Origin: Ascoidea rubescens DSM 1968
Taxonomy: Eukaryota; Ascomycota; Saccharomycetes; Ascoideales; Ascoideaceae
Length of the DNA: 64,000 nucleotides
Direction: 5' to 3'
NCBI RefSeq assembly: GCF_001661345.1
Contig: NW_017962914.1
Span: 274,439-338,438 of the forward strand
Part shown: positions 20,601 to 29,647 of the stretch, in pieces
Layout of the letters: each line of letters starts with the position of its first letter
Position numbering within the stretch: the stretch's first letter is position 1
The notes under the pieces: model-generated
Database searches by the model: none
The model's input: the letters and a program-made list of their open reading frames with translations, nothing else
What the model was told of the DNA's origin: nothing
Position numbers and translations under genes: made by a program

Positions 20601-22075
20601 AGTATGGTGAAATTTGCTCTTTTACCATCAACGACAGCAATTGAACCTTTATCATTTGAAGAGCAAACTGGACCTTCAGTGAATTTATAAGCTAAGTTTA
20701 TAATTTTGATTTTGTTATTGAAAACAACTAATAAAGATAAAGGGTTTTCATCATGCCAAAGTAAGTCAGTGATAAATGAATCATCATATTGATCGCCATC
20801 AAAAATAAATTCTTTCTTTAAATACCAATGATAGTTTTTAGAAGTCCATAATTGAACTGAGTTATTATATTGAATGGCTAGGATTTGATTGTTATTATTC
20901 CATTTGATTGAATTTATAGTTGTATTTAAAGGTAATCTTAAATTAAAGGACCCATGTTTTAAACCATTTTTTTCGATGAAAATCAAATCCAAGTCGTATT
21001 TATTTTGATCAACAGGATTATAATCAGTATCTTCATCCTGAGAAACTGTTGGGGTGAATTTTCTTTGAGTGGTAGCAATAAGAGACGACTGTGGTTTCCA
21101 GCTTAAAGTATGTTCTAAGCCATCTAAGGGTTCGGAGATATTTTGCAAGATACCTTCTCTGTTAAATATTCTTATAATTCTTCTTTTATTGTTGAGATTG
21201 AGTTGAGATTGAGTTGAAATTGCAAAAAAGTCGCAGTCATCTCTCCAAGAAATTGAAAAGTTATTCAAATCAAAGGGACTTGGTAACCCATTTTGTAAAA
21301 CGTTTAGAGTTGGATCTCTTATTGAATCTGAATCAGATAAACCTGAGTTTTTAAGACTTTTTAGAATTTCTCTTTCAACCAATTTCATACCCCTGCCTTT
21401 GAATTGTGTTTCCTTTTTTCCCCAGCCAACAGAAACATAGTTTAAATGTTTTTCAATTTTTAAATCATTTTTATCATTTAAATGGGCAGAAATAATAAAT
21501 TCGAAATACCTTGATAGTAGTATCATTTTTAAGTTTAATGTTGGCTGATAATCGTCGTCAAGATAATCGGTATCGACTTCATTATAATCGTTGATTATTA
21601 ATGTAATAGTTTCTTGGTCATTTGATAATGCAGCAGCGAATATTTTTGAATTCAAAAGACATTCGACATCAAACATTTCAATTTGCACTGAATCTGGATC
21701 ATATTCATCGAAAGTCGCAGCATTATGATCTAATTGGTTGACATAAGTAATTTGAATAACATCTCCGTTAGCAAAGACTAACAATAGCTGGTTGGACTCA
21801 ATGAAATTGTTAAACAATAGTAAAGAATTGCTTTCTGGGTTATCAAAGTTGTTGAAATCAATATAGTCAGTAATCTGGAAACATGATAGTAGTCTTGATT
21901 TACCATTCTTATAGAATTGATGGATTTCGATGGTTCCATCATTTGAATCAGGGCCCAAAGCAACAGTGATGGAGTCGTCAATTGAATTGAAAGAAGAACC
22001 AATTATGGGCAAATCAGGTGCAAAAACCGAGATGGGCTTGATTGTGGACTGGTTGAGACAACTGAGGTTACGCAT
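17681..22075 (-). CDS. ELP1: Elongator subunit Elp1 (Iki3)
   Basis: 1464 residues from the ATG at 22073-22075, where MRNLSCLNQS aligns with the conserved MRNL start region of Elp1. An open extension of 68 codons to 22279 would run through the tRNA-Gly gene and is rejected. The N-terminal half has the two WD40 propellers (VGWGKKETQFKGRG, FSISWRDDCDFFAIS, LSWKPQSSLIATTQRK, VQLWTSKNYHWYLKKE). IERGSLLVSVIPEKSSVVLQ and RGNLETIYPRIMVL mark the switch to the TPR-like helical half. Near the C-terminus, ESFFTRYTGKTSGTAKTG and the basic RRTVKNRRREERKKARGKKG form the tRNA-binding region. Elp1 scaffolds the Elp123 complex, which adds the cm5 group to wobble uridines of tRNAs. S. cerevisiae Elp1 is 1349 aa; the excess is in Asn/Asp-rich loops. 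Confidence 0.96.
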   Translation of the reverse strand: MRNLSCLNQSTIKPISVFAPDLPIIGSSFNSIDDSITVALGPDSNDGTIEIHQFYKNGKSRLLSCFQITDYIDFNNFDNPESNSLLLFNNFIESNQLLLVFANGDVIQITYVNQLDHNAATFDEYDPDSVQIEMFDVECLLNSKIFAAALSNDQETITLIINDYNEVDTDYLDDDYQPTLNLKMILLSRYFEFIISAHLNDKNDLKIEKHLNYVSVGWGKKETQFKGRGMKLVEREILKSLKNSGLSDSDSIRDPTLNVLQNGLPSPFDLNNFSISWRDDCDFFAISTQSQLNLNNKRRIIRIFNREGILQNISEPLDGLEHTLSWKPQSSLIATTQRKFTPTVSQDEDTDYNPVDQNKYDLDLIFIEKNGLKHGSFNLRLPLNTTINSIKWNNNNQILAIQYNNSVQLWTSKNYHWYLKKEFIFDGDQYDDSFITDLLWHDENPLSLLVVFNNKIKIINLAYKFTEGPVCSSNDKGSIAVVDGKRANFTILGDLNVPPPMYQFQYLIPDGNILDIAISKSNEIFAILSNSNQIYIVHKSLNDTDPHSSPNLISNISTSLDYFARQISFINNNHIAVLMNSKFKNDVLIQFIDISNLSNPVLGQTFKKEKQIIIAIKPGLSFDQLTFQTSSGHVYVFDDIENQIITEICTFPEYCSDYQLTKLNPNTPKIENFTSEYDLQDQQNYLNQDDDQYICFGLAKNGKLYLNDDQFTTSITSFKLTETYLIFTTAKHLLKFFHLNAKLLTLKPEDINFENKYIKDDNKKSTNNNSNHFDLNNSKLDKHYDNNIHNFNPNDERIRSIERGSLLVSVIPEKSSVVLQAPRGNLETIYPRIMVLNDIRKQIENKKYASAFLKCKTNRIDFDILYDYNPKLFLENIEYFINQIRKVDNLNLFISCLHEEDVTQTKYKQSLSIDDEAGKKKEDIVNITNKMGTISIQDDKKPNIKDKKENKPPEDSKVNKVCNAILNVLLSEAKYEKEYLRTILTSYACQNPPNLKEAFELISKIKDQDALEKSIEYLCFLQDVNYLYKVSLSYYYINLTLLIAQKSQKDPKEYLPFLNRLYINKELRRKFMIDDYLKNYNSGLNHLYLIYKEKQSNNKDYISEDDINGEIDDYVVNHNLYTEALKLFEYESIRFNEILKYYAEYLYEEHEYIESGLAYELLNDYRNAIESYIMGRAWSKAISIIEHSDDQEDVYERLITLLTEDHRYFDAGKIEYYYRNNLLEACKLYCKEYYFDEAILLVIKENRLELLEVIDDELNDGFGTLLELFSDFKGQINSQLKRLRELRQKKKQDLYVFYTGLGEANGDIPDGVSVAESMASTKESFFTRYTGKTSGTAKTGVSRRTVKNRRREERKKARGKKGTVYEEEYLINSVSRLVERLEKSKRDCNNLLEALIRRKQITKAHSLQKLAKEVILLLQENVGEIYTISEKDRERIDEYGEIYYLPEIAIPQIKDFESKKILDY

Positions 22076-22242
22076 TTTGTTGAACTGCTCGACAACACCA
22101 AAGCTATTCAAGTTTTTTTCATTTACTGGAGAGATGATAGAAAAAAAAAATAAAAAGTCCATCAAAATTTTTTCAGAAACCTTAAAAATAAAAAGCAATG
22201 CACTATCTCTAAATCTACAGCTTTTCCCCTCCCAGCGTCTGA

Positions 22243-22313
22243 GCGTAAGTGGTTTAGTGGTAAAATTCAACGTTGCCATCGTTGGGCCCCCGGTTCGATT
22301 CCGGGCTTACGCA
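22243..22313 (+). tRNA. tRNA-Gly (anticodon GCC)
   Basis: 71 nt with acceptor stem GCGTAAG pairing with CTTACGC plus discriminator A, D-arm box A (TGGTTTAGTGG), anticodon loop TTGCCAT with GCC, and T-arm box B (GGTTCGATTCC). It is nearly identical to S. cerevisiae tRNA-Gly(GCC). No intron. No long T run follows directly, only CTCCTTTT. It sits 168 bp upstream of the ELP1 start on the opposite strand and about 207 bp upstream of COX15. Confidence 0.97.
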
Positions 22314-22520
22314 CTCCTTTTGCAACTGCACTGTTCTGGGTTCGAACTTTCTTCGCCGCAACATTTTAAGTGTAAAAACCGCAGTCACGCCGGTGCCCTT
22401 CTCCTTAAGGGAGTAAGCGCCAATTCCCCCTTTGCGATTGGCTCACCGTCGTTTTTTGGGTGATTTCTTTTTGCTGATATTTTTGATCAGATTTTTTTAC
22501 AGCTGTCGCAAACAGAGAAA
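22314..22520 (+). promoter_or_regulatory. COX15 promoter with two CCAAT boxes
   Basis: CCAAT at 22420-22424 and, inverted, ATTGG at 22437-22441 lie 80-100 bp upstream of the COX15 ATG. Paired CCAAT boxes fit Hap2/3/4/5 control of a respiratory gene. A box-B-like GGTTCGAAC at about 22340 has no matching stem and is not called as a tRNA. Confidence 0.5.
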
Positions 22521-24221
22521 ATGAGCTCGACGTTGGCAAGATCTCAGTTTTTTTTCATCAAAAACAATTCTATTCTCAGCATCACCAAGAGTTGCTCTTC
22601 TTCTCTTTGCAAAGCTTCCTCTCGTCAAGTCAACAAAGTTTCTCTTGAAACTGATTCTGAGCTATGTCGTCAGCCAGCTGCACTGCTCTCTTCTACAAAT
22701 CAATCACAACTAAGTGCTCCACTAAATTCAACCACCAAGAGGCTCTTTTCGACCAATTCTTTTAACATTGGGATTAGAAACAATGGGCTCAACAATCACA
22801 CTTTTCAAATCTCGAAGAAAAAAACTTCCAGTTCAATCACCGAAAAATTTTTCAATCGAGGTTTTTCTTCTTTGAATTCCGCTCTTACTTCTTCTTCTAC
22901 TACTACTTCTGCAATCTACGGTTCAAGCACTGATTCTACTTCTAATCCAAGTATTTCGTTTGATAATTCTCCATCTATTTCCAAGCAAGAGTCTGGTAAA
23001 AAAAGAGCTGATAAACCCTTAGTAAACTCATCTAGTTCCGTTGGATGGTGGTTATTAGGAACATCAGGTTTGGTTTTTGGAATTGTAGTTTTGGGAGGTT
23101 TAACTAGATTAACTGAGTCTGGTTTATCAATCACCGAGTGGAAACCTGTCACTGGTACTTTACCACCCTTGAATGAACAACAGTGGATCGAAGAGTTTGA
23201 AAAGTATAAATTGAGTCCTGAATTTATTCAATTGAACTCTCATATCGATTTGGATGATTTTAAATTTATTTTTTTCATGGAATGGTTTCACAGATTATGG
23301 GGCAGGGCTATTGGTGTAATTATGATTGCTCCTTCGGTTTATTTTTTTGCAAAACGTAAAACTTCGAGACATATTAACAGAAGAATGGTTCTGTTGACTG
23401 CTTTATTAGGCTTACAGGGGGTCATTGGCTGGTGGATGGTTTACTCTGGTTTAGACCAAGCTCAATTAGATGACAGAAAATCCAAACCAACTGTATCTCA
23501 ATACAGATTGACCACTCATCTTGGTGCTGCTTTCTTATTGTATATTGGAATGTTTTGGACTGGATTGGAAATTCTTCGAGAAAATTCTTGGATCAATAAT
23601 CCCAAGGATGCTGTCAAGACATTTCAAAAATTGCAATCTCCCTTATTGAATCCTATCAGAAAAATCTCAATTGGTTTAGTTGCTTTTACGTTTATAACTG
23701 CAATGACTGGGGGAATGGTTGCAGGATTGGATGCAGGATTAATTTATAATACCTTTCCCAAAATGGGAGAAACGTGGTTGCCTTCATCAAGAGAATTATG
23801 GGACTTGCAATACACTAGAAAGGATGATAAGTCTGATTGGTTTTTCAGAAATTTATTTGACAATCCAACTACTGTTCAGTTGCACCATAGAGTCTGGGCT
23901 ACTGTTACATTTTTTTCAGTAGTGGGTGCTCACATGTATGTGAATAAATACAAAGCAATTATTCCAAAAAAGGCTATAAGATTAATGCATGGTCTTATGG
24001 GAATAGTAACTGCTCAAGCTGCTTTGGGTATCACTACGTTAATCTATTTGGTGCCAATTTCATTGGGTGCTTTGCATCAAGCTGGTGCAGTTGCTTTGTT
24101 GACTGTTTGTCTTGCGTTTGCTGCTAGATTGAGAAAACCAAGATTTCCAATTATATTACTTATTAACAATTTAAATAGAAATCTTATCAAGAAGAATGCT
24201 TCCAAGATTAAAAACTTATAG
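22521..24221 (+). CDS. COX15: Heme A synthase Cox15
   Basis: 566 residues. About 170 N-terminal residues are Ser/Thr- and Arg-containing and hold the mitochondrial presequence, longer than in the 486 aa S. cerevisiae protein. The mature part has eight hydrophobic segments and the family's heme-ligand histidines: EWFHRLWGR, TTHLGAAF, LHHRVWA and GALHQAGA. LGGLTRLTESGLSITEWKPV and QGVIGWWMVYSGL are near-invariant. The enzyme sits in the inner mitochondrial membrane and oxidises the methyl group on ring D of heme O to a formyl group, giving heme A for cytochrome c oxidase. CCAAT boxes upstream suggest Hap control. Confidence 0.96.
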   Translation: MSSTLARSQFFFIKNNSILSITKSCSSSLCKASSRQVNKVSLETDSELCRQPAALLSSTNQSQLSAPLNSTTKRLFSTNSFNIGIRNNGLNNHTFQISKKKTSSSITEKFFNRGFSSLNSALTSSSTTTSAIYGSSTDSTSNPSISFDNSPSISKQESGKKRADKPLVNSSSSVGWWLLGTSGLVFGIVVLGGLTRLTESGLSITEWKPVTGTLPPLNEQQWIEEFEKYKLSPEFIQLNSHIDLDDFKFIFFMEWFHRLWGRAIGVIMIAPSVYFFAKRKTSRHINRRMVLLTALLGLQGVIGWWMVYSGLDQAQLDDRKSKPTVSQYRLTTHLGAAFLLYIGMFWTGLEILRENSWINNPKDAVKTFQKLQSPLLNPIRKISIGLVAFTFITAMTGGMVAGLDAGLIYNTFPKMGETWLPSSRELWDLQYTRKDDKSDWFFRNLFDNPTTVQLHHRVWATVTFFSVVGAHMYVNKYKAIIPKKAIRLMHGLMGIVTAQAALGITTLIYLVPISLGALHQAGAVALLTVCLAFAARLRKPRFPIILLINNLNRNLIKKNASKIKNL

Positions 24222-24975
24222 ATAAGTTTATAAATAAGGTGATTGTTCATAATTTGTTATTAGTGTTGTTCATAAAAGAATTTAATGTATTAAAAACTTG
24301 ATCTACTTTAAATGATCATTTAATTTTCTTATTTTTTTTTGTTTAATACTCTTTTTCCTTTTTGTTTCTTTTTCTTTTTCTTTTTTTTTGAATTGTTTTT
24401 AGTTATCCTGGAAGTTTATGATCATTTAAGTTTGTTTTTTCGCAAATTTAAAAATATTTTATTGTCTTTTTAGTTCTTTGAGTTTAAGTTTCTTGAATTA
24501 AAGTTACTTGATTATTTTATTTTTTGGTTATAATTTTTTTTTTTGTTTTCTTTTAATAAGTTTTATGAGTTTTTGATATTTTAAATGAATTTCTGGTAAT
24601 GATCATTTTAAAGTAATTGATATAGTATTATATAATTGTAAATAGTTATAAAATAACCAATAATAAAAATGAAAATCAGTAAATTACAAATAGAGAAAAG
24701 AGGAAAAAAAGCGTACAAGAGAGTTAAAAGTGGAGTGATTTTAGAAAGTGGTGAAAGTAATAGTATTAATAATGATAATAATAATGAAATTAAGCCAAAT
24801 AAATAAATGGAAATTATAGAAAAAAGCGAGCAATAAAAAAATAAGAAATGAATAAAAACAAGTGGATGAAAGTAGAAAGGAACTTAACTTGAATATTAGA
24901 ATACATTTAATATTTTTTTATTGTTTATAATTTAGAGATTCTTTTATTTGATAGATTTGGGGTAAATTTTGATAG
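24222..24975. other. Convergent COX15/UGP1 intergenic region
   Basis: 754 bp, very AT-rich with T runs on the left and A runs on the right, which suits 3' end formation of two convergent genes. No ORF or RNA gene is visible. Confidence 0.6.
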
Positions 24976-26523
24976 TTAATGTTCTAAGATCTTCAAGTTC
25001 CCGGTTATGACAACGTTTTCTAGAACAGAGCCATTTGGAATATCGATTGATTGACCATCTTGACAAACAATAATGACGGTACCCTTTAAGGTGACATCTT
25101 TGCCTAGTTTGACGTTACCTGTGATGGTTAAATGATCCAATTCTAGGATGGCAGGCATGTGTGGGATTCTGGATTGAAAGTCTTTGACTTTTTTGAAATG
25201 GGAGCCCAATTTGATCAAGGGAGAGCCACCGAATCTTGAGGGATCGATTTTGAGGGCGCCATGTTGGAGGTAGAACAAGTCAGATTTGACAAGCATTAAA
25301 TCTGAGCAAGTTTTGACAGGCAAGAATCTTGATCTTGGGACGACGATACCATGGGCATTGTTAAAATGTCTAATAGCGGCACCAACAGCGGTCTCTAGTT
25401 GAAGAACGTTTGATTCCAAGCCGTTTACGGAGATTGTTTTAAAGTTAGGGATGATTTCGACGTCGAGGGAGTTTAGTTCGATTAATCGTTTAACTGCTTT
25501 CAAGTTGATCCACAAGTTGTTTGTGTTAAAATTTTTGAATTTTTTGATTGATTTGAATTCTTCGACGTGTTCTTTGGGGACCTGAGCGATTTCTAGTAAA
25601 CGAACTTGACCGTCGTAGTTGATAAGAGTACCACCTTTAACGTCAGCTCTAGTTTTATCGGTTAATTCCATGATATATTCGGCGTTAGTGTCCAAGATGT
25701 GGTTTAGGATGTTTAGATCTACAGTGGCACCTAAGTTGTCACCATTTGAAACAAAGAGAATTTCTTTGCCTTGATCGATAAGGGAGTCTAGTTCGCCTGA
25801 GGCAGCAAGAGCTTCGAACAAATCACCATGGCCAGGAGGGTACCAGGAGTTCAAAGGGTCGTTGTAGTTTGTTGGGACAGGTAGTAGGGAATCTTTAAAA
25901 ACTCTTGGGAATCTTGATTGGTTGAAAGTTCTGATTCTAATTCTGTGGCCTTGATATTTTTTGATCAAGTGTTGAGTGTCCTTATCAGTGTTGAAGGAGT
26001 TCATTAACAAGAGGGGGACGTCAGAGTCATATTTTCTATTCAAGTATTCGATTTGTCTGACGGATAAATCTAAAAAGGTGTTGCCATCTCTTACTTCGAT
26101 AACGGACTTGGGACCAACACAACCCATGGAGGTACCTAGACCACCATTTAGCTTCAAGACGGCTAGTTTTGAGAGGTTGTTATTTGTGCTATTGTTGTGA
26201 TAGAGGGAAGAAGGGGAGGAGGCATTGATGGACAGGATTTTGTTGTAGTGGAGGACTTCATTAGGATTTGGAGATTTGATTTTGTCCCAAACAAGGGTGT
26301 TGCCAGAGGCTTTGTCAGAAAGGTAGTTTCTGAACAAGGCGAAAAAGTTGTCCATTTCGATTTCAAACTTTTGTCTCAAGTCTGGATCATCATCGGTTAG
26401 AGAATCAGATAGTTTATTTAAGGCGTTTCTCATTTGAGAGGCAGCAATTGTAGTAGCAGTGTTTTCAAAAGCGAAAGCACTTTGAGACTTTTCATGTTTT
26501 TTTGATTTGGATACGGACAACAT
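24976..26523 (-). CDS. UGP1: UTP-glucose-1-phosphate uridylyltransferase
   Basis: 515 residues from the ATG at 26521-26523 ([20 protein letters not shown]); a reading two codons longer uses TTG and is not preferred. [18 protein letters not shown] at about 121-138 is the nucleotide-binding loop of UDP-glucose pyrophosphorylases. [31 protein letters not shown] and [12 protein letters not shown] line the active site. The C-terminal left-handed beta-helix ([18 protein letters not shown]) drives oligomer formation. It makes UDP-glucose from glucose-1-phosphate and UTP in the cytosol, feeding beta-glucan, glycogen, trehalose and glycoprotein synthesis. The Ser/Lys-rich N-terminus matches the region that PAS kinase phosphorylates in S. 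cerevisiae. Confidence 0.97.
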   Translation of the reverse strand: MLSVSKSKKHEKSQSAFAFENTATTIAASQMRNALNKLSDSLTDDDPDLRQKFEIEMDNFFALFRNYLSDKASGNTLVWDKIKSPNPNEVLHYNKILSINASSPSSLYHNNSTNNNLSKLAVLKLNGGLGTSMGCVGPKSVIEVRDGNTFLDLSVRQIEYLNRKYDSDVPLLLMNSFNTDKDTQHLIKKYQGHRIRIRTFNQSRFPRVFKDSLLPVPTNYNDPLNSWYPPGHGDLFEALAASGELDSLIDQGKEILFVSNGDNLGATVDLNILNHILDTNAEYIMELTDKTRADVKGGTLINYDGQVRLLEIAQVPKEHVEEFKSIKKFKNFNTNNLWINLKAVKRLIELNSLDVEIIPNFKTISVNGLESNVLQLETAVGAAIRHFNNAHGIVVPRSRFLPVKTCSDLMLVKSDLFYLQHGALKIDPSRFGGSPLIKLGSHFKKVKDFQSRIPHMPAILELDHLTITGNVKLGKDVTLKGTVIIVCQDGQSIDIPNGSVLENVVITGNLKILEH

Positions 26524-27574
26524 TTTCAAAGAGAAAGGGATATTAGTATTATTATTAGTATTAGTAGAATCAACGGGTGTAAGAATAGGAGAGGATTGAT
26601 TGTTTAAGTTGAGTAGAGGTTGAAGAAAAGTAATTGAAAGAAAAGATGAAAAGAAAAATAAAGAAAAGAAGAAACTGAGAGAGGGGGGGAGAAGAGAGAA
26701 GAAGAGAGAAATTGTTGGATATTTATAGTGGAATTAAGGTAGACGTTGTAGAAGGGGAAATTTTAAAATAGTGGATAAGAACAAGTGATTTAAATTGAAA
26801 TGTAATTGAAACTGGCAAGTGTTAAAATTGAAATGGAATAGATTGGATTGGATTGCAATAGATTAGGTTATTTGAATGAGTGGAAAATCGAATATCGAAA
26901 TGAACCAAAAACAAGAGAAATGGTGATTATAGAGAATTGAATTGAATTAAATTGAATTGAATTAAATTGAATTGAAGTCAATTGAGCATAAATGGATAAA
27001 AGCAAGAAAAGAGGAAAAGGAAAGAAGAAAAGAGGAAAAGGAAAGAAGAAAAGAAAAGAAAAAAAGAGAGAGAGGAAGAGAGCAGTTGAGTTGGGTGGTG
27101 TCTTAGATATTTATACCAGTGGGAGCACCGAAAGTGCTGAGTTTGCGGTTGTTTGTTCGCTCCTCCAACGAACGGCTGCGTGTGTTCGCCGACACATAGC
27201 GACTGCCACAGAGGCCGTTGCCAGGAACCGGGAGGGTGAGCTGGCCACTGCGGCAGCGGTCTAGATTTTGGTCCAGCAGCAGCGGGCAGCAGGCAGCGGG
27301 CTAATAATAGCTGGCCGCGCTTGCAACGTGGGTGCTTCCTCAAAGCACGGTGCCAGCAGGCTGGATCTACTTGCAGACGCGTTTTCTCTGGGCGCCGGGG
27401 CTGCAGACCGCGCTGCCGCACCTACGCGGTCGAGAGGGAATGACCGCTGCTGCTGAGCTCAGCAAAACCGGCGCGAACCAGAGATTGAGTCACGTGACTG
27501 ACTGGAAAGATATAATAGAGCAAGGCTGGGGAAGCATTGCATGATAAGATAAGAGAAGCAGAGGAATCGCACAC
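26524..27574. promoter_or_regulatory. Divergent UGP1/PEX11 intergenic region with GC-rich patch and CACGTG palindrome
   Basis: 1051 bp between two divergent starts. The UGP1 side is A/G-rich, with an AATTGAATT-type run at about 26940-26975 and a purine tandem repeat at about 27000-27075. From about 27120 to 27480 the DNA is GC-rich. The palindrome GTCACGTGAC at 27488-27497 contains CACGTG, a Cbf1/Ino2-Ino4/Pho4-type E-box, 78 bp upstream of PEX11. ORFs in the GC-rich part overlap on both strands and show no domain. Confidence 0.5.
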
Positions 27575-28300
27575 ATGGAGCAAATCATCTACCATCCCGT
27601 ATTGCTCAGGCTTGAGAGAGTGCTTCAGAGCATTGAGGGCAAGGACAAGATTGCCAGGCTAGCCCAGTATCTCTCCAGATACCTAGCGTTTTACTACTTG
27701 GGCCAGGGCAAACGAAACCAGATCATTTTGTTCACCAATCTTCGAAACACCATCTCAATCATCAGAAAATATATTCGGTTCTTTGAGTGTTTCCAGTACT
27801 TGAACAACATCAACGACATTTTCCGCTCAGGAAACGACAAGATCGACCTGATTGTCAAGCATCTATCGGTGATCAAGAACTTTTTCTACTTTTTCTACCT
27901 TTTGTTTGACTCCATGTTTTTTTTGAATCTGCTCAAGATGCTCAATTTGAAACGGAAAGACTTGAGAACCCTCAGGCATCTCGTCAACATCAACTGGTTC
28001 ATGGGAATCTTCTCGAACATCTTGGTCAACATAAGACGGCATGTCATCAACCACCGCAAATTGCAAAGTGCCACCGGGATTGGTAGAAGCAGCAGCGAGG
28101 ACGACCAGCTCGAGGTGAAGAAATACTTGGACCGGTGCTATGCAGAGCGACACTCGATTCGAAGACGCCTTCTCTGGGACGCCCTTGATCTGGCTATTGT
28201 GGCCAGCCGGTTGAACATCGTCAAGGTGAACGAGGGCTACTTGGGGCTCGCTGGGGTGCTAACGTCTGTTTTGGCTCTCCAGGACATCTACCAGAAGTGA
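27575..28300 (+). CDS. PEX11: Peroxisomal membrane elongation factor Pex11
   Basis: 241 residues, close to the 236 of S. cerevisiae Pex11. The N-terminal amphipathic helices start with IIYHPVLLRLERVLQSIEGKDK and LAQYLSRYLAFYY, followed by TISIIRKYIRFFECFQYL. A hydrophobic stretch lies near 105-130, and the C-terminal block RRLLWDALDLAIVASRLN ... GLAGVLTSVLALQDIYQK matches the family's end. The protein inserts into the peroxisomal membrane, bends it and promotes elongation and division; in S. cerevisiae it is induced by oleate. Codon use is GC-rich (CTC, ATC, AAG), standing out from UGP1 and MRN1 next door, and the GC-rich zone continues on both sides of the gene. Confidence 0.93.
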   Translation: MEQIIYHPVLLRLERVLQSIEGKDKIARLAQYLSRYLAFYYLGQGKRNQIILFTNLRNTISIIRKYIRFFECFQYLNNINDIFRSGNDKIDLIVKHLSVIKNFFYFFYLLFDSMFFLNLLKMLNLKRKDLRTLRHLVNINWFMGIFSNILVNIRRHVINHRKLQSATGIGRSSSEDDQLEVKKYLDRCYAERHSIRRRLLWDALDLAIVASRLNIVKVNEGYLGLAGVLTSVLALQDIYQK

Positions 28301-29647
28301 GCAAATGGTGAGCCAACCAACGCCATGTTCTGCCGCACACACATGCACATTGCCCATGTGCCAGCGCAGCGGGTTCTGTTGGGAGTGGACTCGTTTCGGA
28401 GCGAGACTTCGCTCGATTCTTGCAGTTTTGCATCCCAAAAGACAACGCCACTGGGCCGTCTTGGGCCGCTGCGATTGGAGCACGGGCCAGCACAGGCCTT
28501 GCAACACAATGCTCAGACGCACCAGATATAATGGTTTATGCTCCACATCCACTCCATACACTGTACCTTCTGTGCTTCATACGCTCCAGGCTCCAACCTC
28601 TCTATGCCCTCTATGCTCCAGAATATATTCCTATTGTAGACACCTACACATCTCTCCCATATTCCCCCCGTAGCTTCCACTTCTTACTTCTCACTTTCTT
28701 CTCTACTTTGGACAGCTATCCTTTGGAATTTGAATTCTCTCTTGAATTCCTCCCACCTCTCACTTTTAGTTTTCTTTTAAACTTGTTTAAGTTTCCCATT
28801 TCCCTTTTCTTTGATCTATTTTCAAATTCTCGTTCTTTTCTCTTCATTTTCCTCATTTTCTTCTTTTCTCTTCATTTTCTTTCCTGCTCTCCCTCCAATT
28901 CTCAATCTTTTTCACTTCAATCACCTTTTTTCTTTCTCTTTCTCATTCCCACCTCTTTTTTTCCTTCTTCTCTTGTTCTTTTCTTTCTCTCTCTCTTTCT
29001 TCCCTACCATCTTCTACTAATCTCCATCAATCAATCTAATTAGTTTTATCATCTTCACCTTCACCTTCATCTCCACCCTCACCTTATTCATCTAATACTC
29101 CTCTGGCTAATCATCATCGCTTCTAATTCCCAATCCTTCTACGATCTTTTAATTCCCTACTCAAATCCTCAGACCCTCAAATTGTTTCCATTTTTACTCT
29201 GAAAAATCAATCCCATAAAAAAAATAAAAAAAACCAAATCATCCAAAAATCATCCAAAAAAAAATTTTCGTTCTCTCTCTATTTTTTTTTCTTCGTTTTA
29301 ATTCATCAATTACAAATTCCCAATTACAGTCTATCAAGTGTATTTATTTAATAACTAATCTTTACTCATTTATTATATCTTTATCCACACTTTAATTTCA
29401 ATTTCAATTTCAATTTCAATTCATCCAATTGTCATCCAATTGTCATCCAATTATCATCCAATTATCTAGCCCTTTCTTTACTTATATTTCTAGTTTTATA
29501 ATCTCAATTATATACACGCCTATACTTACCCATACTCACCCATACTCATTTACTTATACTCATTTAATCACACCTCGTTAGACTTGACTATATCTATTTC
29601 CCTCTTGTTCGTGTTTCTTGCTTGATTTTTCACTCACTCCTTCATAA
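28301..29647. other. Spacer and long pyrimidine-rich leader upstream of MRN1
   Basis: 1.35 kb. The first 230 bp are GC-rich, with a small hairpin (arms 28399-28404 and 28409-28414). From about 28600 to 29640 the plus strand is strongly C/T-rich, with short runs of TTTCAA (29396-29420) and four copies of an 11 bp unit like tcatccaattg (29421-29464). A 207-codon ORF at 28420-29043 is mostly Phe/Leu/Ser from the pyrimidine bias and I do not accept it as a gene. The region probably holds the MRN1 promoter and a long 5' leader. Confidence 0.55.
29421..29464. repeat. Tandem repeat, 11 bp unit tcatccaatt(g/a) x4
   Basis: Two copies ending in g and two ending in a, preceded by a TTTCAA run at about 29396-29420. 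It lies about 190 bp upstream of the MRN1 start, probably within its leader or promoter. Each unit contains CCAAT, so it also presents four CCAAT motifs in a row, although without the flanks usual for Hap sites. Confidence 0.85.

Noticed and set aside
22336-22350. Box-B-like sequence after tRNA-Gly, possible second tRNA
   Set aside because: The flanking bases do not form a T-arm stem and there is no box A or acceptor stem at the right distance.
26992-27264. 90-codon ORF starting with a Lys/Arg run, upstream of PEX11
   Set aside because: The start is a purine tandem repeat and the rest is GC-rich spacer; an ORF on the opposite strand is equally open.
27427-27446. CGG...CCG pair as an oleate response element for PEX11
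   Set aside because: The half-sites are 14 bp apart, shorter than the known 15-18 bp spacing, and the inner T.A bases are missing.
28420-29043. 207-codon ORF rich in Phe, Leu and Ser
   Set aside because: It arises from the pyrimidine-rich upstream region of MRN1 and lacks any domain or conserved start context.
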